DNA of 30,786 bases, taken from contig NW_003122917.1 of NCBI RefSeq assembly GCF_000003605.2, positions 176,367 to 207,152 on the forward strand, read 5' to 3'. Of the stretch, positions 22,180 to 30,786 are shown piece by piece. The notes under the pieces were generated by a model that saw only the letters and a program-made list of their open reading frames with translations, was not told the DNA's origin and did not search any database. Numbering within the stretch: the first letter of the stretch is position 1; each line of letters opens with the position of its first letter. This stretch comes from Saccoglossus kowalevskii (Eukaryota > Hemichordata > Enteropneusta > Harrimaniidae). A program made the position numbers and the translations under genes.

Positions 22180-22378
22180 TCACATTTAGGACAGGAACAG
22201 CGGACAGGACCGAGAACCTTCAACGGTATCATGTGGTGGAACTCTTCTTCAACAAACGTGCGAATATGTGTTTGGTCAGCTTATGTGGAACGCAATGTAA
22301 AGACAGCACAGCCGACATCGTGGATTTAACCCGAACTGCGTTAATGCGAGGCGAACACGCTTAACCACGCTCAGGTAC
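22180..22378 (-). mobile_element. tRNA-derived SINE-like element (worn)
   Basis: The minus strand from about 22378 reads like a tRNA. A box-A-like TGAGCGTGGTTA (22373-22362) is followed by gcgtgttcgcctcgcat, like a tRNA anticodon arm, and by a B-box-like GGGTTAAATCC (22332-22322), which differs from GGTTCGAATCC by a substitution and a one-base loss. Box spacing is about 30 nt, as in tRNA. The T stem is imperfect and no mature acceptor stem is evident, so this is not a working tRNA gene. The GC-richer sequence after the B box down to about 22180 would be the tRNA-unrelated body, ending near an AT-rich stretch. The body boundaries are guesses. A plus-strand open frame over it (22122-22364) is a by-product. 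Confidence 0.45.
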
Positions 22379-25194
22379 CATAATTTGTCAATGAATATGT
22401 AGACGATATGGACGTCATACATTTAATCAATGCGGGTTTATTCCAATGCACCTCACTTGAATCACGTGATCATATTGCATCAAATTATATAATTTATGTA
22501 ACTTCCTTTAGTGTGAGACGTGACTAAAAGTGTGCAGATAATTTAGACAATGTGTATTCTGAGAGTGAAGATACACTCCATGGATATGACAGTATATAGA
22601 TAAGCGTGCTATACAAAATAAAAGTGTTTTACTTAGTACCATTTGTCGCCATGACTCATCTATACAAAATGTGACATGTATATCTAATCAGACAAAATCT
22701 GAAACACAATTACATTACCCCCGCTGTAAAGGTGGTGTCATTTAGGATTACATGACAGCTTAATGTACATAATCGCGAACAACATTTTAAGAATACCTTA
22801 TCGTATAACTTTAACGTATCGAGTCAGAAAACTTCATTTATGTGTCATTTATAAACAGACGTGTGTAAACGAGTCGTATGGTTGAGAATACAAAAAAAAA
22901 TCATTTTATCTATGACGTCACACGTTAAACGCGTAGTTCAAGTTGGATATAACGGCAATACGCGCAATATAATGCAAACGCGAGCGTATTTCAACCATCA
23001 AAATGCTGTATAATTATTTCGGCATGTATTAGCAATAAACCATTGTTCGGTCATCTGGCATATCACATGACATTACACCGAATCACTCTGTGCTATATTT
23101 CGTGTTATTATACCGGGTCAGATGATTATACACATTTTATGGCGTTTGTACTGCTTTCTAGTTTAACGTACAAAGACGAGTCTATATATAGAATATTGAA
23201 CAAGCAAGGTGTTTAGAAAGGGTTGACAAATTGAGAAACGCAATTTTGAGAATAGAAATATTTGTTCTGGATACTCAAAGGTTATAAAACAAGTTTCAGG
23301 GAATTATTAGGAGTGCTTATTTTCACTTGGTCGTTGCCTTTTATCGGTGGATTTACATTCTTATTATATTGTACTTGTACCGAATTATTAAGTCCGTGAA
23401 GCCAAGTCTATATGAATATGACAAAGCAAATATTTTCTTTCGAAAGCCCATCTTTTAATAAGACAATTACCTTGTGGCGTTTTTTATTTGTCTGTGTAGA
23501 AATATTTCATATCTGATGGCGTTGTTTCAATCTCATTCGTGGATCTTCCATCAGTCTATGCTACTTCTGCTGCTGGCGTCTACCTTTGCCGCGAAGAATT
23601 AGATCGGGTACATTTTGTATCGTATCACGATCAGGAAGAACAGTACAATACACCTGATTGCAGCATGGGTATTTGCCATGGTCGTCAAAGTACCGTCGTA
23701 TTGAATTGTGTATCATATATCGAGTGGACAGAACTGCCTGATGGCGTCTATTCATTGCTGCCATTTATCAGCGTACTCAATGTGTTAATTTCTTTATCGA
23801 TGCTCTGACCTTGATGACCTTGTTAATTCATTGCAATCGCCGACGGACCTAAAGTTTTTAAAGATATAAGCAGCTGGCATCCGGGGAGTTGCCATCGATT
23901 TGTAATTAGTTCGTAATTTTTATTTTCTTTGAACATTTAGCCAGTGGTTTCTCCATTATTGGCCTCATTTACTGAAAAGTAGCTCGAAGCAGCTGTGTGT
24001 AGCTATGTTCTCTTTTCTTTCTAGGATTTCCAGATTGAATGTCCTTTCAATGCGAAAGCGGTGAATGTGAAGTTGTAAATCTGCTCAGCGAGGAGATTTG
24101 TTAATTAGAATTGTGGAATAGGATTGGACACTTTTCTACGGTCGGGCAGTAAATCAATAAGTCGTCAAAGAATGGAAAGTCATATTGAAGTTTTAAGAAG
24201 GATCGATTTCGTAGCCTTCGGCTTTGAAGAAATGAATTCACGTGAAACACCCTGAAATCATAATTTTTCTAACCAATGATTCAATTATAATTGGCTCATT
24301 CGATTAGCAAATTTTAGTTTTAATGTAATATAGTTATTGAAAGTCAAACATCTGTTGCAAGGCAATTATAAGAACAAGGGTAACAATGTATGTCTGTTTT
24401 GTTTGTGTTTATGAACAGTACACTTTGACGGGCATTGTGATGTGTTATAAAATTAAAATTGAATGTCACGACGTCACTATAATTGTTATATAAAACACTC
24501 GTGAAGGCAACATGCCATGTGCTATTCCAGAAACATGACATACACCTCAATTCATTGTTACAGTAGGAGAATATGTCATATTTTTGCAAATCTGTAAAAC
24601 ACCCGTTAAATGGCTGTAATCTACATTTACACCTGTAATTCGAAATAAAGACATCGTTTTACATCGTTTTTTTAATATATTACTGTTGTTACATTTAAAT
24701 GTGAAATTGCTAATATTTATTATTTGCTCTCATTGTCTAAAAGCATAATTTCGTTTTGATGAATAATGTACATTTTTCTTTTTAGAACAATTATACGTGA
24801 TAATTTCCATAGAACCCATGAAACCTCATTTAACATTTTGATGAAACAGAAAGAACTAGTTATTTTTCATACAAATTATTCGTGGTCCTACCATGGTCTA
24901 AAATAACAGTCGTCAGCTTCAGAATTTTTTGTCAGTGTATTTCTAGATACTAAAACAATCCTTAAACTTGTTATATGGTAATAATTGTATTACACAAATA
25001 ATGACAAAAGGACTATTTACATAAAGCAGATTTAATGAAAATGTGTATTTTGTCTAGCTGCAAATGTTCAGCAAAACGGTTCCCCGGTCGACGGTATAGT
25101 AGCGTGATACAATAAACCACAGTCTTAGATACATGATTGAAGTTCACAGTACCCTTTGCACCACAAATCACACCAGCAATAGACGAGATGCATT
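22379..25194. other. Intergenic DNA with a CRE and one GC-richer open stretch
   Basis: Contains a perfect CRE at 22913-22920 followed by a small CpG-rich patch to about 22995. It also contains a GC-richer block at about 23515-23790 that is open on both strands. The plus-strand 89-codon frame there has no clear start or family, and a different frame in the same block reads MLLLLLASTFAAKN and then stops. No gene is supported. Confidence 0.4.
22913..22920. promoter_or_regulatory. Perfect CRE palindrome TGACGTCA
   Basis: Third perfect CRE in the window. It is followed by a CpG-rich stretch (acgttaaacgcg, then tacgcgc and acgcgagcg), which resembles a promoter, but no first exon is visible on either strand. 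Confidence 0.3.
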
Positions 25195-25272
25195 AAATCC
25201 GGGCGACCACCTTGAGTATAACAGTGGTTTCATTACACTTTAGTTATAAAGGTGATAATATTGCCATTTCAG

Positions 25273-25361
25273 AAGATGACGGCAACGAAAAGGCCGCTAT
25301 GGACGAGGCAAATCACGAGGTAACGCCAGGCAACGTATGCGCTGCCTCACAATTTGCCTAG
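25273..25361 (+). CDS. Candidate coding exon, unidentified acidic peptide
   Basis: A good acceptor (attgccatttcag, ending at 25272) precedes a stretch with about half G+C in surroundings of about one third. The open frame from 25275 reads DDGNEKAAMDEANHE and then either splices at GAG|GTAACG (25319/25320) or runs on to a TAG at 25359-25361. With the donor it is a 47-nt exon (phase 2 in, phase 0 out); without it, a terminal exon. No partner exon was found and the family is unknown. A competing minus-strand frame covers part of the same GC-richer block (25345-25515), so the composition alone does not settle the strand. Confidence 0.22.
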
Positions 25362-25716
25362 TTCGTATACTATAATAGCGTAAAATCTTGTCGAAATGCT
25401 CAGTTGCTCAGTCTTGTACCCGCTGCTCCATGCGTTGCTCGAGCGTAACGATTTGCCTCCAGTAAAACGGAATACGTGCTTGTAGAAGATGGGATTAAAT
25501 CTTACTTTCGAATTATATCACATCATGGAATTAATCAATTCTTTATTTTATTGTTCGTGTTAACCACCCAATACACGTACGTAGTATTGTAGACGGGAAT
25601 AAATTATTGCCTTAAGAAACTACTCAAAATTTGGGCAATAAACATTCATCATTCAGTGTGTAGCATCAACAACTGTAAACATGTGGTCGAACCAACAACA
25701 ATAAATTCTACGTAGC

Positions 25717-25767
25717 ATTTCTAAAATTTAATGTGAATACACAAATTAAATTCACATACATTAGAAA
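25717..25767. repeat. Imperfect inverted repeat (hairpin)
   Basis: The left arm 25717-25738 ends in atgtgaat. The right arm 25750-25767 begins attcacat and ends ttagaaa, pairing with tttctaa of the left arm. Arms are about 20 nt with a few gaps and an 11-nt loop. It could be a small foldback element, a worn miniature transposon, or a transcribed hairpin. No terminal duplication is evident. Confidence 0.45.
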
Positions 25768-25981
25768 CAGAGAATGAATTTTAAAATGTATTTATTCCAA
25801 TCGTTTCTAATCTTCCCAGGCAGAATTTGTTCCCCAGTTTTCAATTTTATAATACGAGTACATGTTCCATTTTTATACTCCTTTTTCACTATCTATTCAG
25901 ATATTACTAATGAAAAGCAATTGTCCGGACTACATGATTATACAGAATAATACAAAACAGTAATTAACAGATAGCACGTCG

Positions 25982-25996
25982 TATATATATATATAT
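25982..25996. repeat. Short (TA)n run
   Basis: About seven TA units. A similar but interrupted run lies at 19869-19893. Confidence 0.9.
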
Positions 25997-26870
25997 TGCT
26001 GTAGATTATATTGTGTACTTATGTCATATCTACTATATTGCGTTCTTTAGATTTGTAATTGTACTTTATCTGTTTATTGTTTAGGAATGTTGTTTTTTTT
26101 GTATTATTTTTTACTTTTACAACATTATATTATACTCAGTATGTTAACATATGAACATCTTCATTGTCGGTCAAAATGTATCAGTCTTCACACAATTTAC
26201 AGCAAACGTTTTTATTATTTGTTAATGTTTGTAGCAGTATTTGGATTAGCGCATCGTTCCAGGAATCAATTTATAATACTCAGTATGGGAGGCGTAAATT
26301 CACAGTGTTTAACATCATTACAATGCAATTTCGAGACCATGTACAGACAAATACAGACCATCCCATATAAATGCACTCACTGTGATGATTAATAAACATG
26401 GAGGGCTAACTGGTCATTATCAAGTGTAAGGGTCATAAAATATGTTGATATTGAATTGTAATTACCAGCCTAAGAGTATTTCGACAAATTGTTCAGTTTA
26501 TCAAACCCCCATCTTGAGTTCAAATGTCCCCGCCTCCGAATGTTCAAAATATCTCTTCAAAATAATACATTTTTGTGAATCTCAGCTTTAAAACATGGCT
26601 TGTCTATTACGAGACTGTCACATTGATCTATATATAATATATAATAAAAATAATCAGCATTTACAGACATGCAAATGCAGTGTATTGTTATCAAACTAGT
26701 ACTGAGCATTTGAATGGCAAACGCAGCGTGATTACCCTACAGCTGTTCGGATGATTTACACGTTTGCACGACAACTACTAGTAAAAAATGTCGCATTAGT
26801 TGACATACACGCATATACGTAAAAATAGTTGGGTACTAGAACGAAATATATTCTCTGTTATTCTTTCCAG

Positions 26871-27039
26871 TTATCACGTCTGCAGACGAACGCAACTAGT
26901 CTATGTCCCGGTTGAGTCTGCGAAAACATTTGTCGAACTCTGTATCAGGCAACTACGGCACGATGTAACGCGGGATGTGTGTCTGTCTCGTTCTCTTATA
27001 CACTCATGCAAACATCAGATCTTACTTAAGATGCATTAG
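26871..27039 (+). CDS. Candidate terminal coding exon, unidentified protein
   Basis: A very good 3' splice site (ttctctgttattctttccag, 26851-26870) is followed by 169 nt that are clearly more GC-rich than the flanks and open in only one frame. The frame (from 26872, so a phase-2 intron) gives 55 further codons starting YHVCRRTQLVYVPVESAK and ending at TAG 27037-27039. It contains four cysteines. There is no recognisable domain. Two of the three frames stop early, as in real exons. No upstream exon was found, and an ATTAAA at about 27123 could serve for polyadenylation. A chance open frame remains possible. Confidence 0.25.
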
Positions 27040-30000
27040 ATTTACTACTCGGCTGTTTAAAAACTATTCACATTAGCTGTCTTGTACTTCACATAGATTG
27101 CGATTTAAGGTAGTTGGCTTCCATTAAAACTATACCGCTTGGCTTTATTTTATTCCACACAATTAATGTATCATTCATCCTATTTTTTAGTCATTTATCA
27201 TTGGTTTCTATGATGAAAATGGGTTTGTCTTATCTCAGAATGGTGTTTTAGTACATATGGTAAAAGATAGATACTCAAATGATTGTCTCGAATTATTTAA
27301 ATCTCCTGGCAAATGCTATGTTTCGTTTTCCTGAAAGTACGCTTTAACATTTTCACAGGGAAAAGCATATGTTTGTACCTATGTCAAAAATTCCCAAAGT
27401 TGTCATCATCAACAATTATATAACATTTTCGAAACAAAAACCCCGGGAATAGATAATGTATTTATAGTAACATATAATGAGACATGAATCTTGGCGTCAG
27501 GTCAAGCGGTGTCAGAACATGTTTCTTTTATTATACAGCCACTCTTCATTTACACCAGTATAACAGAAGATTAAGTAATGCTGTCTTGAGTAGATTAACG
27601 TAAAGCTTTCCTTGACGCAATGAGATTAATTTGATCATTGCCGCCTGATAAGAAAACAATGCTCTAAATGCGATTGCAACGTTAGTTTCTTAAATCCAAT
27701 TTATAGAAGACACGTGCGCACCATTAATAAATAGAAAATGATTGTAAGTTACGAAAGCAGTTTTCTAATCTTACTTCAGGACACAGATGTGCGTGCAACT
27801 TCTTTATATTATTCTGACAACTTGAAGTTACTTTTCGCTCGATTAGGCTGAACTCTCTTACCCGTACGCCGACTGGCAAAGCTCAAGTACGTCTCTTTAC
27901 TTCGTCAAAATACTCAAGTATTCACGCCCAAGGCCAGCACCTTGCACTGTTAAATTAGTGTTTAGACCATGTAAGAAAAGATCACTCTGATTCCCTAGCT
28001 TGTAATATTAATTTCATACCCAAAGGCAAAGTCGTTTAATTAATGTTTATTTGATTTCTTCGTTAAAGTGTTTAGAGTCTAGATACGCTACCTTTTTATT
28101 ATAATTGTTTATCTTCCTACTCTGAAGTGTGGTAGTTATACAGCACTGTCATCAGGTGGTATATCAAATCATAACATAAATAAGGAGGGTCATATCGAAT
28201 CGAAAATTGAGCATCATTTTCATTAGATTTTAATATATAATAGGGTTTAGAAAATCGAAAACAATTTTGGGTCACTGGATAATATTGTTTGGGCAAACGT
28301 TAAATAATGTTTGTGTTCGGAACGGATTTTGTCTTTATTATTTATTTCATCATAGTAATACATTTCGATGTGTTGTTTGGTTTAAAAAAACAATTGTTAT
28401 AATTAATCCATTTGTTTAAATCAGCGATTTACCAATGATATGTCATTTTACCATTATAATACACACTGTATAACCGTTGAGTGTATGCTCGGTGTACGCA
28501 CCATTTGAATTCGTTTCAACTGTCTTAAGCGAATATGCCAAGGGGCATGTCTAGGAAATCTCGCCTTATCTCTCTATGCTTTCGTGTTTATATGCGCTAT
28601 GTCAATTTCAGATTGTATCTAAATAAACGTGTGGTTGTCTACATGATGTGACTATCTTTTATCGTTTCCGTGTTTCGGCAGTTGTTTCCGCTATCTTGAA
28701 ATTAACCATGCCTCGTTCACTGTGTTGTGGTGTTCGGCATACAGCACATAGTCTGACGTTCTATTCTTGGATACGTAATGTAAAACAGTGTACAGCGAAT
28801 ATATCTATCTAACCACAATACAATAATTTAACGTTTTATTGGTTTCCGTGTCATTGATCATCATTTCATGATGCACAATTGTTGAATTACGAAATATAAT
28901 ATGGGTATCAGTTTACTTGACCCCAGTAGTCGTTTCGTCCCACGAAGTGGCCGTGACCTTAAAAATACGAGTACGATTACCCAACTCCCGGCCTTCATGT
29001 TTCTTTGTGTTCGTACGATTAGCAAAAAGCTCAAGAGCTTGACAGATCATCCTCACTTGTATTTACGTTTGTAGAGATGCGTATTGAGGTTCTTTCAATT
29101 CGATAGGTAATTTAGTGATTAGCATTTAATGCGTTTCTACGACCTCGACACACATGTCTACTCAATGGGCATACACTGTACATTTTACCCGGCTTAACGA
29201 CAGACATTGTCAATAATAATGTCTGAAACACAAATCGAAATGTTTGTGGTTTTTTTATTTACAATAATGGTTGATTATTAACCTAGTGTTCATGATGTTG
29301 CCTACATATAATTGAATATAATTGATTACCAAGATAAGAAATGAAACAAGCCATGCTTACTTTAAACACATGTTCATAGACAAGATTTATATTTAAAGAT
29401 CCTTAACTTAATTAAATCACATATATAAAACAGTAGTTACATCTACTGCGTTATGTCCTATTTTAGTCTATCAGCCAGTCCTTTGTTTATTTACGGATTT
29501 CAGTGTACACGTCAGAATTTAGGTAATGATTTCACCGGAAACCAATTGGATGTTGAACTTTCTAATATGCATGTACAGAATAAAAGCACAAACAATAATC
29601 AGAATTGTAAATGCGTTTAATCCGACCTTGTACTAAATGATTCACGTGCCGAGCGCCAACATTGAAACGATAATACCAATTGAAACGAAGGACACTGGTT
29701 TCGACAAATTGAATAACCCCCTTATACCATCTCCGCTCTTAGAGCGACAGAAGTTGTGATCATTTTAATACACTGATTGTTATCTTTCGGTAAGGTAATA
29801 AGTTAATTTAATTAGTCAACGATTGGCACTATATAGGTCATGGCTAACATAATAGTTCGCTCAGAAATAATTAAATATTTATTCAAATTACCTCCGTGTA
29901 TGAATATATTTTATCTATCGACGCAAAACAATTAATATCATCATTAATTTAAATAATCGCGTGTTAATATGTGAATAAGGGCACTGTGACATTCGCGTAG

Positions 30001-30786
30001 TATAACCTTCATATGTGTTAGTATGGCCACGGTTTGTCATGTCATTTGACAGTTTTGTTGACCTTTATATTAGATTTATAGATATGAGGATATAGTAAGT
30101 CAGTGTAACCACCGACGCCTAGCGAGGCATATATACTTAAAATGAGCAATCCCTGACGAACGGTTAATATTTTGAACCCGTGGTTAAAGACTGTACGACT
30201 TATGAATACACCAGAGTTGATTTGAGAAAAACCATGGAATGTATATTCATAGCAAATTTTAACTGTATCCAACTGTTTAACAAACCTATAGACGGAGAAA
30301 GAACATATTGTTTTCTTTATATTTTTTTATTGAAATGAAAACGTTTGTTTTTTTCAAATTCAGATGAATCACCACAGGTAATAACAAACTTTTAATAAAC
30401 TTTTTTAATTTTTTTTTCTGCCGGGAGGCTAAAACAACAATGTTTGTCATTAAGATGATAGCGTATTTATATATAATCAGTGAATGGCAATGTTTACCAA
30501 TGGACGATCTCTTTATTGGTATATTTACAATGGATACCATCTTATCAAACATATTCGCAAAATCTTCCCCTAATTTACACCATTTTGTATGAAATTATTC
30601 TTTTAACCACTATCAATGTATCAATAACTTGGCAATTATCAATTGATAGGATTCATTGTTGTAATAATAGAACAATTCGTTCGCGTTTAGTAGCCAATAT
30701 GTTTTTTCTATGTTTTTTTGACAATGAATAATAACAGTAACAACCCACGTCAAATGTACAAAGTAAGTGATTTAAAATTATTTTAT
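27040..30786. other. AT-rich intergenic DNA, no gene recognised
   Basis: Short frames only. A GC-richer block at about 27830-27955 is open on the plus strand for about 46 codons (ends TAG near 27957) and partly open on the minus strand, without family signal. Small palindromes occur at 29028-29041 (AAGCTC-aa-GAGCTT), 29201-29225 and 30610-30649 (CTATCAAT...ATTGATAG). Confidence 0.45.
29201..29225. repeat. Perfect 8-bp-arm hairpin
   Basis: CAGACATT and AATGTCTG form perfect arms around a 9-nt loop. The outer CAGAC/GTCTG halves equal the SMAD-binding core, but there is no gene nearby to support a regulatory role. Confidence 0.5.

Noticed and set aside
22312-22378. Functional tRNA gene
   Set aside because: B box is degenerate with a one-base loss, the T stem pairs poorly and no proper acceptor stem is visible; a SINE or tRNA pseudogene fits better.
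23516-23601. Signal-peptide-like reading MLLLLLASTFAAKN
   Set aside because: The frame stops right after it at TAG, and no usable donor precedes the stop.
28711-28812. Short ATG frame starting MPRSLCC, faintly like a THAP zinc finger start
   Set aside because: Only about 33 codons, the zinc-ligand spacing does not fit, and there is no splice donor in a useful place.

Overview
The window is animal nuclear DNA, most likely from a bilaterian invertebrate. It is AT-rich, mostly non-coding and full of tandem repeats. Its one clear gene is a seven-transmembrane receptor whose coding exon starts behind a spliceosomal 3' splice site. There is no bacterial-style gene packing, no operon and no CRISPR array. 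The species cannot be named from the sequence.

Left end (1-3460): a 60-bp minisatellite (10 copies in perfect register) is followed by a 5'-truncated, decayed non-LTR retrotransposon (LINE) on the minus strand, framed by ~60-bp direct repeats that look like a long target-site duplication. Next comes a small unassigned GC-richer patch, then a 1.4-kb array of a 39-bp unit with a 117-bp (three-unit) higher-order period. That array ends in a perfect (ATTT)n run which seems to have grown out of the end of the 39-bp unit.

Middle (3460-12550): intergenic DNA with a perfect (ATATT)n run at 7182-7297. The receptor gene lies on the minus strand at 8649-9770: a 373-residue class A GPCR of the peptide-receptor type, coding-complete in one exon, with a 5' UTR intron. 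Upstream of it lie a small cluster of octamer-like motifs, a decayed unrecognised coding stretch (11416-11670, plus strand) and a 340-N assembly gap. Right of the gap is a CpG-dense patch with the apparent first coding exon of a second minus-strand gene (12401-12448, MADYTDVSDREEHDFS then GTAAGT), with a perfect CRE palindrome just upstream.

Right part (12550-30786): mostly AT-rich DNA without recognisable genes. It holds a tRNA-derived SINE-like element (22180-22378, minus), two further perfect CRE palindromes (13563, 22913), several hairpins, and two low-confidence GC-richer candidate exons on the plus strand (25273-25361 and 26871-27039).

The genes show no evident functional coupling. The receptor is an isolated signalling gene, and the gene starting at 12448 looks like a separate, probably broadly expressed gene whose remaining exons lie in the gap or beyond. 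I see no convincing new multi-gene system. The most informative structures are the LINE with its long duplication, the higher-order repeat that seeds a microsatellite, the divergent receptor, and the unannotated first exon.
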